A DNA stretch of 13,400 nt from an uncultured Clostridia bacterium (GTDB taxonomy: Bacteria; Bacillota; Clostridia; Christensenellales; Borkfalkiaceae). Positions 1 through 6,528 of this stretch are shown in pieces (the stretch's first letter is position 1; the number at the start of each line of letters is the position of its first letter). Under the pieces are notes generated by a model that was not told where the DNA came from, ran no database searches, and was given only the letters and a program-made list of their open reading frames with translations. The position numbers and the translations under genes were made by a program. The DNA is taken from the NCBI GenBank assembly GCA_937920115.1, contig CALGVF010000280.1, positions 1 to 13,400 on the forward strand. The letters are read 5' to 3'.

Positions 1-29
1 GCCGCAAAAATGTCTTGCATTTTTGCGGC
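1..29. terminator. Perfect 12-bp hairpin downstream of jag (possible terminator)
   Basis: GCCGCAAAAATG (1-12) is the exact reverse complement of CATTTTTGCGGC (18-29), with the 5-base loop TCTTG. It lies about 150 bases beyond the jag stop codon. No T run follows on the plus strand, and the minus-strand downstream side is outside the window, so its role as the end of the jag operon is inferred. The bases between it and jag (30-176) show no coding sequence, only a T-rich stretch with a CTTTTTTACC direct repeat (58-67 and 83-92). Confidence 0.45.
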
Positions 30-176
30 GTAATACTGATACTTTCTGTCTCTTTTTCTTTTTTACCCTTTTTCTGTCTTCGCTTTTTTACCTTTCTTCG
101 CAAACCATATCGACGGCTTTAAACTTTAAACCGTTTTTTTCGCCGCTACTATACAAGACGAGAACAATATAGCGTA

Positions 177-1040
177 TTATTCGCCGTCTTTCTTTATGTT
201 GTTGCTGTTTCCGAGGAACGTTCCGAAGCCGCTCGTCTTGGGTCTCGGCTGACGGGGAGCGGAATCTCTGCCGCCCTTAAATCCGCCGTCTCTTCTGCCG
301 CCCTTGAATTTACCGCCTCTATATCCGTCTCTACGATCTCCGCGGTCTCCGCGATCGTTTCTGCCGCCTTTGAAATCTCTCCTGCCGCCTTGCGATCTCT
401 TCTCGAAAAGTCCTTTATCGTTCGGGTCTTGGAGATTGTTCGGTATTATCGAAACGTATCTGTTCGGCTCTTTGCCTTCCGACTGCGTTTTAACGTCCGC
501 ACTCTCCGATAACGCCGAGTGGAGAATTCTTCTTTCGTACGGGTTCATAGGCTCTAAGTTAATTTTTCTGCCCATTCTGACAGCCTTCGCTTCGAGTTTG
601 TGAGCGAGAGCGACGAGCGTGTCCTCTCTCTTCGTCCTGTAATTCTCGCAGTCTACGACCACTCTTCTGTAATCGTCTCTGCCGATATTAGCGACCGCTC
701 CCGCAAGAGATTGAAGGGCGTCCAGAACTTCGCCTCTGTAACCGATAATAGAGGGGGAATCGTCGGTGATAACGTCTATAACAACCCTTTCGTCCTCTTC
801 GGAGAGTTTGCCTTTCGCATTTACTCCCATAAGGTCTAAAAGTCCGTTCACGAACTCGACAGCCCTTTCTCCGTCCGTCTTTTTAACCGACATTTCGATT
901 TTCGCTTTTTTCGCTCCGATACCTAAAATACCTTTCGTGGGTTCTTCCAAAACTTTCCAGACCGCTTTATCTTCGGTCACGCCCAACTCTTTTAAACCGT
1001 TTTCAACCGCTTCCTGTACGGTTTTGCCTGTAAATTCCAT
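177..1040 (-). CDS. jag: Jag/KhpB-type RNA-binding protein (Jag_N, KH, R3H) with a Gly/Arg-rich tail
   Basis: A cytoplasmic RNA-binding protein of the Jag (KhpB/EloR) family, usually encoded just after yidC and linked in Firmicutes to RNA binding and to control of cell elongation or sporulation. The 287 residues show a Jag_N domain (about 1-52, with the GILGIGAKKAKI motif), a KH domain with the GxxG-type loop IIGYRG (98-103), and an R3H domain with ERRILHSAL (169-177; the Arg-x3-His pair is R170/H174). After residue 207 the protein departs from the usual family end with an extra tail of about 80 residues rich in GGR, GDR and KGG, resembling an RGG box, closing with GFGTFLGNSN. The start follows AAGGAGTATATT, a good ribosome binding site. 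It lies 28 bases after yidC in the same operon. Family assignment is secure; the tail's function is unknown. Confidence 0.95.
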   Translation of the reverse strand: MEFTGKTVQEAVENGLKELGVTEDKAVWKVLEEPTKGILGIGAKKAKIEMSVKKTDGERAVEFVNGLLDLMGVNAKGKLSEEDERVVIDVITDDSPSIIGYRGEVLDALQSLAGAVANIGRDDYRRVVVDCENYRTKREDTLVALAHKLEAKAVRMGRKINLEPMNPYERRILHSALSESADVKTQSEGKEPNRYVSIIPNNLQDPNDKGLFEKRSQGGRRDFKGGRNDRGDRGDRRDGYRGGKFKGGRRDGGFKGGRDSAPRQPRPKTSGFGTFLGNSNNIKKDGE

Positions 1041-1068
1041 AATATACTCCTTAATTTTCAGATACCCT

Positions 1069-2700
1069 TTATCTCAACTTTCCGTATCTGTGATTTTCGA
1101 TTCTTTCTTTTTCGAGTTTCTCCGCTTTTTTCTTGAACGACTTTTCGACTATAAAATTGATAAGCAAAGTCGATCCCGTCGAGAGCAGCGAGTTTGTAAT
1201 CATATATATCGAGAACGCCGCCGAATAAATAAACGCGAATACGCCGAACATAATCGGCATCATCCAAGTCATCATTTTCTGCGTGGAAGCCGCGGTGGAC
1301 GCGTCTCCCTCTACCGACGACAACTGAATCTGTGTTTTCTGCGTTTTATTCATAATAACCGTCGAACCGAGCATAGCCCCTATCGACAAAACAACGAGAA
1401 TGAACCAACCGTTTCCGTATTTGAAACTGAACCCTGTTTTCTTGTAATCGGCGAGGTAATAGGTGAGTTCGTTATAAGTCTCTTCTTTCGCGAGAAGTCC
1501 GATTTTCTCTTGATTTTTCGAGCCGCCGAGTTTATCCACAAGTTTCTTGTGAGTGGGGATAACTGCCGACCACGCGCAGTCGGGAGCCCAAATATTCTTT
1601 ATCCAAGGAAACATTTTCGACTTCGCCTTGTTGTTTAAATAGGAAGTCCGAGCCGCTTGTCTCGCTTTTTCGAGAACTACCGTTTCCTTATAGTCTTTAC
1701 CGATATAATCTTCGAGAGCGGTTTTCGCGACGAACGAATTTGCTTCCGCCTCGAACGCTTCGCTTACTCCTTCGATTTTGAAACACTCTTCGTTGTTTAA
1801 GATTTTACCCTCTTCGCCGTCCTTGAAATACGCCGAAAGTTCGGGACATTTTTCTATAAATTCCTGTAAATTATATATAGAGTAGATTTGTCCGTCGTCG
1901 CTTTTAGTAATAATTTTATCGTCGACGAGCGTTTTTATCTTTCCCTCGTCGAGTTTTTTAATAATAGCGTTCTGACAAGCGGAAACGTAGAGGGCATATA
2001 TATCCTCTTGCGATTTGTTGAATTCGCCGTTATCGAAATACTTTCCGAGGTCGGAATACTTGCCTACAAGTTCGCCCGATTTCGACTTGACGAGATTGAA
2101 ATTTTCTCCGTCGTAGGTAAAACAGCCGTCCAAACCGTCGGTTTTCAGTATATTTTCAAAGTTAAGTTCATAGCCGTTGTCTTTTTTAGTTACGGTCGGA
2201 TTTTCGCCTTCGGTAAAGGAATTGACGGCTTCGTCGTAAGCCGCTCCCATGTCCTTGAAAATATAAAACTCGCTTCGCTGAGAATAAGAGTTGAACGCTC
2301 CGATTACGATAAAGAAGAAAACGAGCGTGATAATCGTCGGCAGACAAGCCGAAAAGGCAGAGTAACCGTTCTTTTTGTAAAGAGCCGCTATTTTCTGCTG
2401 ATATTTTACCTTATCGTTCGCGTATTGTTTTTGTAGTTTTTCGAGATCCTCTCTCATCTCTTCCATTTTCAAGGCGTTTTTCTTCATCGAAACCCTTGAA
2501 AAAACGTCGGGGGCGAGAGTAATCAACTTTAAAATTACGGTAAATATTATAACTCCGAGTCCTACGTCTCCGGAAAATTCTATTATTTTGGCTATAATAT
2601 TGCAAAGCCATTGATACCTTACCGTAAAATTGCCGAATGCGCCGCTGCCGTAGGATACGATAGTAGACGAAACCGCGGCAAGAACGTTAAAAAGATACAT
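1069..2700 (-). CDS. yidC: YidC/Oxa1 membrane protein insertase with a large extracytoplasmic insertion
   Basis: A membrane insertase that helps small or Sec-dependent membrane proteins enter the bilayer. Visible layout: a hydrophobic N-terminus, TM1 about 46-63 (LGVIIFTVILKLITL), a charged cytoplasmic hairpin (73-113), TM2 about 119-138, a long extracytoplasmic region (139-428), TM3 about 431-450, and a hydrophobic block at 477-517 that can hold TM4 and TM5, then a basic tail. Simple Gram-positive YidC proteins are roughly 250-300 residues, but this one has 543. The extra part is a polar, Lys/Asp/Glu-rich insertion (about 150-360) placed before the family motif FPWIKNIWAPD (364-374). The groove arginine known in TM1 of E. 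coli and B. subtilis homologues appears to be a lysine (K58). The start follows AAAGGAGTCAA. Family call is secure; the role of the insertion is unknown. Confidence 0.95.
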   Translation of the reverse strand: MYLFNVLAAVSSTIVSYGSGAFGNFTVRYQWLCNIIAKIIEFSGDVGLGVIIFTVILKLITLAPDVFSRVSMKKNALKMEEMREDLEKLQKQYANDKVKYQQKIAALYKKNGYSAFSACLPTIITLVFFFIVIGAFNSYSQRSEFYIFKDMGAAYDEAVNSFTEGENPTVTKKDNGYELNFENILKTDGLDGCFTYDGENFNLVKSKSGELVGKYSDLGKYFDNGEFNKSQEDIYALYVSACQNAIIKKLDEGKIKTLVDDKIITKSDDGQIYSIYNLQEFIEKCPELSAYFKDGEEGKILNNEECFKIEGVSEAFEAEANSFVAKTALEDYIGKDYKETVVLEKARQAARTSYLNNKAKSKMFPWIKNIWAPDCAWSAVIPTHKKLVDKLGGSKNQEKIGLLAKEETYNELTYYLADYKKTGFSFKYGNGWFILVVLSIGAMLGSTVIMNKTQKTQIQLSSVEGDASTAASTQKMMTWMMPIMFGVFAFIYSAAFSIYMITNSLLSTGSTLLINFIVEKSFKKKAEKLEKERIENHRYGKLR

Positions 2701-2718
2701 TTGACTCCTTTACTTACT

Positions 2719-2745
2719 AAAAAACAACGCTAAATATAAAGCGTT
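2719..2745 (-). terminator. Weak hairpin plus T-run between yidD and yidC
   Basis: Read on the minus strand, AACGCT, the loop TTATATTT, then AGCGTT are followed by G and six T residues. This is the form of a short intrinsic terminator (6-bp stem, AT-rich loop). It sits in the 48-base gap between yidD and yidC, so it could lower or modulate readthrough into yidC. The stem is short, so function is uncertain. Confidence 0.4.
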
Positions 2746-2748
2746 AGT

Positions 2749-2997
2749 TCAAATAAGCCATTTAAGTTTGTTTTTGTTGTCGGGAACGGGGTCGAAACCG
2801 CCTTTATTAAAAGAATTGCAACGAAGAACCCGCCATATAGTTAAGGCAAGTCCCGTAACGAAATTGTGTTTCTCGAACGCCTCGATAGCGTAAACGCTGC
2901 AAGTAGGCGTAAAAATACACCCCGATTTGATGCCCGGGGATAAGTATTTTTTATAAAATTTGAGAATTTTTATAAAAATTTCGTTGAGTATTCTCAT
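2749..2997 (-). CDS. yidD: YidD, membrane protein insertion efficiency factor
   Basis: A small membrane-associated protein thought to assist YidC-dependent insertion. The 82 residues match the family's normal length. They show the N-terminal amphipathic segment (KILKFYKKYLSPG), the cysteine motif CIFTPTCSVYAIEAF (C27, C33), the second motif WRVLRCNSFNKGGFDPVP with C60, and a short basic end. The start codon overlaps the rnpA stop by one base (TAATG), so translation is probably coupled to rnpA. It lies in the standard place between rnpA and yidC. The usual CRFYPTCSEYA motif is slightly changed here, but its cysteines, proline and tyrosine are kept. Confidence 0.95.
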   Translation of the reverse strand: MRILNEIFIKILKFYKKYLSPGIKSGCIFTPTCSVYAIEAFEKHNFVTGLALTIWRVLRCNSFNKGGFDPVPDNKNKLKWLI

Positions 2998-3311
2998 TAA
3001 AGGTTTTCCTTCTTTTTAAGGTAATTCATATCCGATAAAAACCTGTCGAAAGTATATTCTTCGGCAACCCTCGGCATAATCACTATTCTGTAATTACGCT
3101 TCAAGTCGGCAAAAGAATTTCTCGCGGCAGCCCGTAAAAGCCTTTTTATTCTGTTTCTTTGGACGGCGTTGCCGTGTTTTTTACTGACCGAATAACCTAT
3201 TTTGAAAGATTCCGACGGAAAATACAGCATTGTAAGCGATTTTGAAAACCCTTTTTTACCTTTTTTGAAAAGTTTGTCGAAATCGCTTTTTTTCTTCAAT
3301 CTGTATATCAA
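2997..3311 (-). CDS. rnpA: Ribonuclease P protein component
   Basis: The protein subunit of RNase P, which works with the RNA subunit to remove 5' leaders from precursor tRNAs. The 104 residues have the family signature RNRIKRLLR (52-60), which binds the P RNA, and the preceding GYSVSKKHGNAVQ segment, with a basic N-terminus (LKKKSDFDKLFKKGKK). The length is near the usual 110-120. The first codon of the reading frame is TTG (3309-3311), 9 bases after the rpmH stop; no ATG fits the conserved N-terminus, so a TTG start is the best reading. The upstream GGGA is a weak ribosome binding site, and translation may depend on coupling with rpmH. Confidence 0.95.
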   Translation of the reverse strand: MIYRLKKKSDFDKLFKKGKKGFSKSLTMLYFPSESFKIGYSVSKKHGNAVQRNRIKRLLRAAARNSFADLKRNYRIVIMPRVAEEYTFDRFLSDMNYLKKKENL

Positions 3312-3320
3312 AATTCCCGA

Positions 3321-3455
3321 TTAGTAAGAGAGTTTCTTACGTCCCTTGTTTCTTCTTCTTTTAAGAACGTTTCTTCCCGACTTGGTGGACATTCTCTTTC
3401 TGAAACCGTGTACTTTGTTTCTCGTTCTCTTTTTGGGTTGGTAAGTTCTTTTCAT
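3321..3455 (-). CDS. rpmH: 50S ribosomal protein L34
   Basis: The small, very basic L34 protein of the large ribosomal subunit. The 44-residue translation starts MKRTYQPKKRTRNKVHGF, continues with RKRMSTKSGRNVLKRRR and ends NKGRKKLSY, which fits the family throughout in both sequence and length. The ATG at 3453-3455 follows AAAGGAGTAAAAAT, a strong ribosome binding site. It is the first gene after the perfect promoter at 3571-3599 and heads the rpmH-rnpA-yidD-yidC-jag run. dnaN lies upstream on the same strand, so some readthrough from dnaN is also possible. Confidence 0.98.
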   Translation of the reverse strand: MKRTYQPKKRTRNKVHGFRKRMSTKSGRNVLKRRRNKGRKKLSY

Positions 3456-3500
3456 ATTTTTACTCCTTTGCTCTTTGCTTTTTGTTTTTCCTCACGCTAA

Positions 3501-3550
3501 GGTCGGTTTTCGCTTTTTTTTCCGTGATTTTCCACACTAAAATACCGACC
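3501..3550 (-). promoter_or_regulatory. Structured rpmH leader with a DnaA-box-like site
   Basis: The rpmH mRNA would begin near 3564, giving a leader of about 110 bases. GGTCGGT (3501-3507) and ACCGACC (3544-3550) can form a 7-bp stem closing a 36-base loop. Inside the loop is TTTTCCACA (3528-3536), one base away from the DnaA box TTATCCACA. Whether the RNA stem or the DnaA-like site matters is not known. Confidence 0.3.
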
Positions 3551-3570
3551 GTAAAAACGTATGCCTAAGC

Positions 3571-3599
3571 ATTATATACGTTTTTTTATCGTTTGTCAA
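3571..3599 (-). promoter_or_regulatory. Consensus sigma-70-type promoter for rpmH operon
   Basis: On the minus strand TTGACA (3599-3594) and TATAAT (3576-3571) are exact consensus hexamers separated by 17 bases. This is the strongest promoter in the window and fits the demand for ribosomal protein L34 and RNase P protein. Downstream of the dnaN stop there is also a 10-base direct repeat containing TTTATCCGC (around 3603-3621). Confidence 0.9.
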
Positions 3600-3628
3600 A
3601 TATTTATCCGCCGTTTATCCGCTTACCT

Positions 3629-4732
3629 TTAAGAATTTATCCTTATGGGAAGAATCAGATAGAGATAATCGTCGCCCGAATAAGGTCTTATTATGCACGG
3701 CGAAATCGAACTGTTTAAATACATAACTACAAACTCGTCGCCTGCCGCTCTCAAAGCGTCGCATATATATTTCGAGTTGAACGCAATGTTCATATCGAGA
3801 CCTTCGATATTGACTACCACGTTTTCGTTTACGTTGCCCGTCTCCGAGTTGGACGATATTTTGATATTATTGTCCTTTATTTCGAGTTTTATAAGGTTTT
3901 TAGCCTCTTTTGCGACGACCGATGCCCTTTCCAGACTGTTGTAAAACGCCGTTCTTCCGACTCTCACGGTAGTGGTGAAGTCTCTCGGAATAATCTGTTC
4001 GTAATTTATAAACTCGCCCTCTAAGAGTCTCGTTATAAACACCGTTCCGTCGACTTCTACCATAAGGCTCTTTTCCTCGGACACGAGGGTTATTTCCTCG
4101 TCGTCTTTATCGAGAAGTCTCGCGATTTCCGATACCGCTCTCGCGGGAACTACTATTTTAAAGTCCGAAGTGGAATTGTTTATCTTCTTTTTAGCGACCG
4201 CGAGGCGGAAACCGTCCAACGCCACGCAGGTTAAAACGTTGTCTTTAACAGAGAAGAGTTCGCCCTTTAAAATAGGTCTGCTCTCGTCCGTCGAACAGGA
4301 AAAGACCGTCTTGTTTATAAGGTCTTTAAAATCTTTCTGTAAAAGGGAAAAAGCCTTTTCTCTCAGGTCTTTTTTGACATTCGGAAACTCGTCCGCATTC
4401 AATGTGGAAAGGTACACCTGCGACTGACCGTAGGTAATTTTCAACTTGCGGTCGTCTCCTATCATGAGTTCGACCTGATCTTCCCCTTCGAGTTTCTTAG
4501 TGAGTTCGGCGAAAAGTTTACCGGGGATAACCGCGACTCCCTCTTCAAACGTGTCCGTTCTTATAGTTTTTTCGATGGCTATTTCCATATCGGTCGCCGA
4601 CAAAGTGAGTTCGTCGCCCTTTACGGTCATTTTAATTCCTTCCAAAATGGGGTTGGTGGTCTTTACGCTGATAGCCTTCGATACTTTCATTACCGCGTTG
4701 GACAAATCGTTGCCGTTTACCAGAAGTTTCAT
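3629..4732 (-). CDS. dnaN: DNA polymerase III subunit beta (sliding clamp)
   Basis: The ring-shaped processivity clamp that holds DNA polymerase III and other partners on DNA. The 367 residues are full length for the family and run from MKLLVNGNDLSNAVMKVSKA to the typical C-terminus YLILPIRINS. The sequences SCSTDESRPILKGELF and LDGFRLAVAK match the conserved middle domain and partner-binding pocket region. The ATG follows GAGGAAAGCGAA, a good ribosome binding site. It is the first gene to the left of the probable origin. Unusually, dnaA is not next to it, and it is co-directional with rpmH 173 bases downstream instead of facing away. No clear terminator is seen between the two. Confidence 0.97.
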   Translation of the reverse strand: MKLLVNGNDLSNAVMKVSKAISVKTTNPILEGIKMTVKGDELTLSATDMEIAIEKTIRTDTFEEGVAVIPGKLFAELTKKLEGEDQVELMIGDDRKLKITYGQSQVYLSTLNADEFPNVKKDLREKAFSLLQKDFKDLINKTVFSCSTDESRPILKGELFSVKDNVLTCVALDGFRLAVAKKKINNSTSDFKIVVPARAVSEIARLLDKDDEEITLVSEEKSLMVEVDGTVFITRLLEGEFINYEQIIPRDFTTTVRVGRTAFYNSLERASVVAKEAKNLIKLEIKDNNIKISSNSETGNVNENVVVNIEGLDMNIAFNSKYICDALRAAGDEFVVMYLNSSISPCIIRPYSGDDYLYLILPIRINS

Positions 4733-4831
4733 TTCGCTTTCCTCGCTGTGATTGATTAAATAATTTATTATTTTACTTATAAAGAAGTAGTAGTAATAGG
4801 TTTCGGTTGAAATGTGGAAATCTCGATCTCT

Positions 4832-4859
4832 ATTCTAAAAAACGTAGATTTTATCGCAA
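4832..4859 (-). promoter_or_regulatory. Candidate dnaN promoter
   Basis: On the minus strand TTGCGA (4859-4854) and TAGAAT (4837-4832) are spaced by 16 bases, a fair match to the sigma-70-type consensus. A box-like TGTGGAAAT site lies just downstream at 4813-4821, so DnaA could affect dnaN expression. The assignment is tentative in such AT-rich DNA. Confidence 0.35.
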
Positions 4860-5129
4860 ATTTTAAGAATTAAAAAAATGTGAACAACCGCGTTTTCCCT
4901 GTGGAATAAAGGTTGAAGAAACGTTTACAACCTTTTTTCTCTGTGGATAAAAATTTCGTCGTCTATTATATTACATAATACCTTTATATTATATATAATA
5001 TCATAAAAAAAATCAATCGTTAGAGAACGGTTTTTTTGAAATAAAATAAAAAAAATGAGTGAAAATAAAATCGAAAAAAGTTATCCACAGAGAAAATAAC
5101 AAATGTGGATAAATTATCAAGAATAAAGG

Positions 5130-5158
5130 TTGACAAGAAGTTGAAAAGTCTATAAAAT
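5130..5158 (+). promoter_or_regulatory. rsmG promoter next to the DnaA boxes
   Basis: TTGACA (5130-5135) is followed after 17 bases by TAAAAT (5153-5158); a TATAAA with 15-base spacing overlaps it. Transcription would begin at about 5164-5166, which is at the rsmG start codon itself. The -35 element is 18 bases from the DnaA box at 5104-5112. Confidence 0.7.
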
Positions 5159-5164
5159 GAGGTT

Positions 5165-5845
5165 ATGAACAATTTAACGGATAATTTAAGCGAAAAACAG
5201 AGAGAATTGTTAAAAAAATTCTTTAAAATACTCGTAGAAGAGAACGAAAAGATGAATCTGACTTCGATAACGGAAGAAAAAGAAGTTTATATAAAACATT
5301 TCGAGGATAGTTTATCGGGAGTGGAGTTTTTCCCCGACGGGGCGAAAGTTATAGAGATAGGTTCGGGAGGAGGATTTCCGTCGATACCTTTAAAAATCGC
5401 GAGAGAAGACTTGAAGTTCACTCTTTTAGAAGCGACGGGAAAAAAGTGCGAATACCTCAAAAGAACTGGCGAAAAATTAGGTTTTAAAGACTACGAGGTG
5501 CTGAACGGTCGGGCGGAAGATTACGGAAAGAATCCGTCGTACAGGGAGAAGTTTGACGTCGTAACGGCTCGGGCGGGAGCGAGACTTAATTCTCTTTCGG
5601 GATATTGCGTACCGTTTATAAAGTTAGGAGGATTATTTATAGCGTACAAAGGTGACGCGGAGGAAGAGATAAAGGAAGCGGAGAAAGCGATAAAAATTCT
5701 TGGCTGCGAAAAAGTAGAAGAAAAGACGTTTGAACTCAGCGAAAATCTCGGGAAAAGGAGCGTAATAGTCTACAAAAAAGTAAAGAAAACGCCGACCGAA
5801 TATCCGCGAGGAAACGGAAAAGAGAAAAAAAGTCCGATAAAGTAA
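5165..5845 (+). CDS. rsmG: 16S rRNA (guanine-N7)-methyltransferase RsmG (GidB)
   Basis: A SAM-dependent enzyme that methylates N7 of G527 (E. coli numbering) in 16S rRNA. The 226 residues show the N-terminal helical segment with NLTSITEEKEVYIKHFEDS, the SAM-binding loop VIEIGSGGGFPSIPLKIA (62-79), the DVVTARAGA motif (131-139), and a C-terminus KTPTEYPRGNGKEKKSPIK like that of Bacillus RsmG. Length is normal. rsmG usually follows mnmG; here it stands alone beside the origin. The ATG is so close to the -10 box that the mRNA is probably leaderless; the only SD-like bases, GAGG (5159-5162), are 2 bases from the ATG. No terminator is obvious downstream. Confidence 0.96.
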   Translation: MNNLTDNLSEKQRELLKKFFKILVEENEKMNLTSITEEKEVYIKHFEDSLSGVEFFPDGAKVIEIGSGGGFPSIPLKIAREDLKFTLLEATGKKCEYLKRTGEKLGFKDYEVLNGRAEDYGKNPSYREKFDVVTARAGARLNSLSGYCVPFIKLGGLFIAYKGDAEEEIKEAEKAIKILGCEKVEEKTFELSENLGKRSVIVYKKVKKTPTEYPRGNGKEKKSPIK

Positions 5846-5892
5846 TAGTAAGAGAAAAATTTGGTGATAGGAGATAAAATGAAAAATCGGAA

Positions 5893-5974
5893 GTAGTAGC
5901 GATTTATTGTCCCCTTCCGTCAAATCGTCGCGGAAAGCCGCTTGATTTGACACCTTCCCCGAAGGTGACGGCAA
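5893..5974 (-). repeat. Variable-hairpin repeat, copy 1
   Basis: Read on the minus strand the unit has an outer arm TTGCCGTCACCTTCGGGG then AAGGTGTC, a 27-base self-complementary core that starts AAATC and ends GATTT with an inner GCGG/CCGC hairpin, and a second arm GACGGAAGGGGACAATAAAT that extends to CTACTAC. Both arms recur in copy 4 (11142-11253), but the core there is different. The first 46 bases on the plus strand from 5904 recur at 6529-6574 with one difference. Confidence 0.8.
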
Positions 5975-6091
5975 AGGTTTATTATGAGGTTCACTCTATA
6001 AAAAAATTTTTCTATTAAAACGAAAGATACAGCAGAAAAATTTTTCATTGTAAAATAAATTTTTAATTAAAAGTAATATTTATAAACAATG

Positions 6092-6141
6092 CTTCCTCCT
6101 TCGGGGGAAGTGGCGGCAAAGCCGACGATAGGGGATAAAAA
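6092..6141 (+). repeat. Variable-hairpin repeat, copy 2
   Basis: The arm CTCCTTCGGGGGAAGTGGC is followed by the short palindrome core GGCAAAGCC and the second arm GACGATAGGGGATA. Copy 5 (11271-11333, opposite strand) has nearly the same left arm (18 of 19 bases) and an identical 14-base right arm around a different and longer core. It lies 24 bases before the start codon of the broken DUF559 gene. Confidence 0.75.
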
Positions 6142-6165
6142 TAAAAGTGACGAAATAAAGTAAAA

Positions 6166-6523
6166 ATGAAAAAGTACGAATACATCAACCCGAAATTGAA
6201 GAACGTTGCAAGGAACTTGCGAAAATCTATGACAAAAGAGGAACGTAAGTTGTGGTATGAATGTCTAAATGCGTTACCTTGGAGATTTCACCGACAAATG
6301 GTAATATCCAAATAATGTGGTAGATTTTTACTGTGCGGATAAAAAAAACGCCATAGAAATCGACGGTTCGCAGCATTATGAAAAGGAAAACGAGATAAAA
6401 GACTTAGAAAGGACAGCATTTCTTAATTCTCTCGGAGTAAACGTGTTAAGGTATACGAACAGAGAGATAAATTTAAAATTTAAAGAAGTATGTAACGATA
6501 TTTACGAAAAATTATCAAAATAA
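6166..6523 (+). pseudogene. DUF559 (Vsr/restriction-endonuclease-fold) protein, frameshifted
   Basis: The first part (6166-6315) encodes MKKYEYINPKLKNVARNLRK, then SMTKEERKLWYECLNALPWR and FHRQMVISK before a TAA stop. The next reading frame continues at once with NVVDFYCADKKNAIEIDG, then SQHYEKENEIKDLERTAFLN, VLRYTNREI and a stop at 6521-6523. Together they form one complete DUF559 domain, a small protein related to very-short-patch-repair and type II endonuclease folds; the VDFYC, EIDGSQH and ERT...LRYTN motifs are clear. One extra base between the AAA codon (ISK) and AAT codon (N) explains the break. If it is not a sequencing error the gene is inactive. Solitary DUF559 proteins have no settled role. 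It is bracketed by 46-bp direct repeats. Confidence 0.85.
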
Positions 6524-6528
6524 AAGAA

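Larger units (their letters stand above)
4733..5164. other. Probable chromosomal replication origin (oriC)
   Basis: A 432-base intergenic region between the divergent genes dnaN and rsmG. It contains three exact DnaA boxes: TGTGGATAA at 4942-4950, TTATCCACA at 5081-5089 and TGTGGATAA at 5104-5112, the last two facing each other 14 bases apart. Weaker box-like sites are TGTGGAAAT (4813-4821), TGTGAACAA (4880-4888) and TGTGGAATA (4900-4908). Between the perfect boxes is a very AT-rich core (about 4953-5075, including TATATTATATATAATATC) suitable as the DNA unwinding element. Genes on both sides point away from it. dnaA itself is not in the window. Confidence 0.85.
5846..6165. other. Repeat-bearing intergenic region after rsmG
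   Basis: Apart from two repeat units (5893-5974 and 6092-6141) this stretch is AT-rich and holds no convincing gene. A ribosome-binding-site-like GGAGATAAA precedes an ATG at 5879, but that frame stops after five codons, just before the first repeat. Two copies of AAAAATTTTTC occur in the AT-rich part near 6003 and 6036. Confidence 0.6.

Noticed and set aside
766..1638. Long open frame on the plus strand (290 codons)
   Set aside because: It is antisense to jag and yidC and spans the gap between them; composition is not protein-like.
5879..5896. Ribosome-binding-site-like GGAGATAAA with an ATG after rsmG
   Set aside because: The frame stops after five codons, so it is no gene; it could be a gene start cut off by the repeat, but nothing supports this further.
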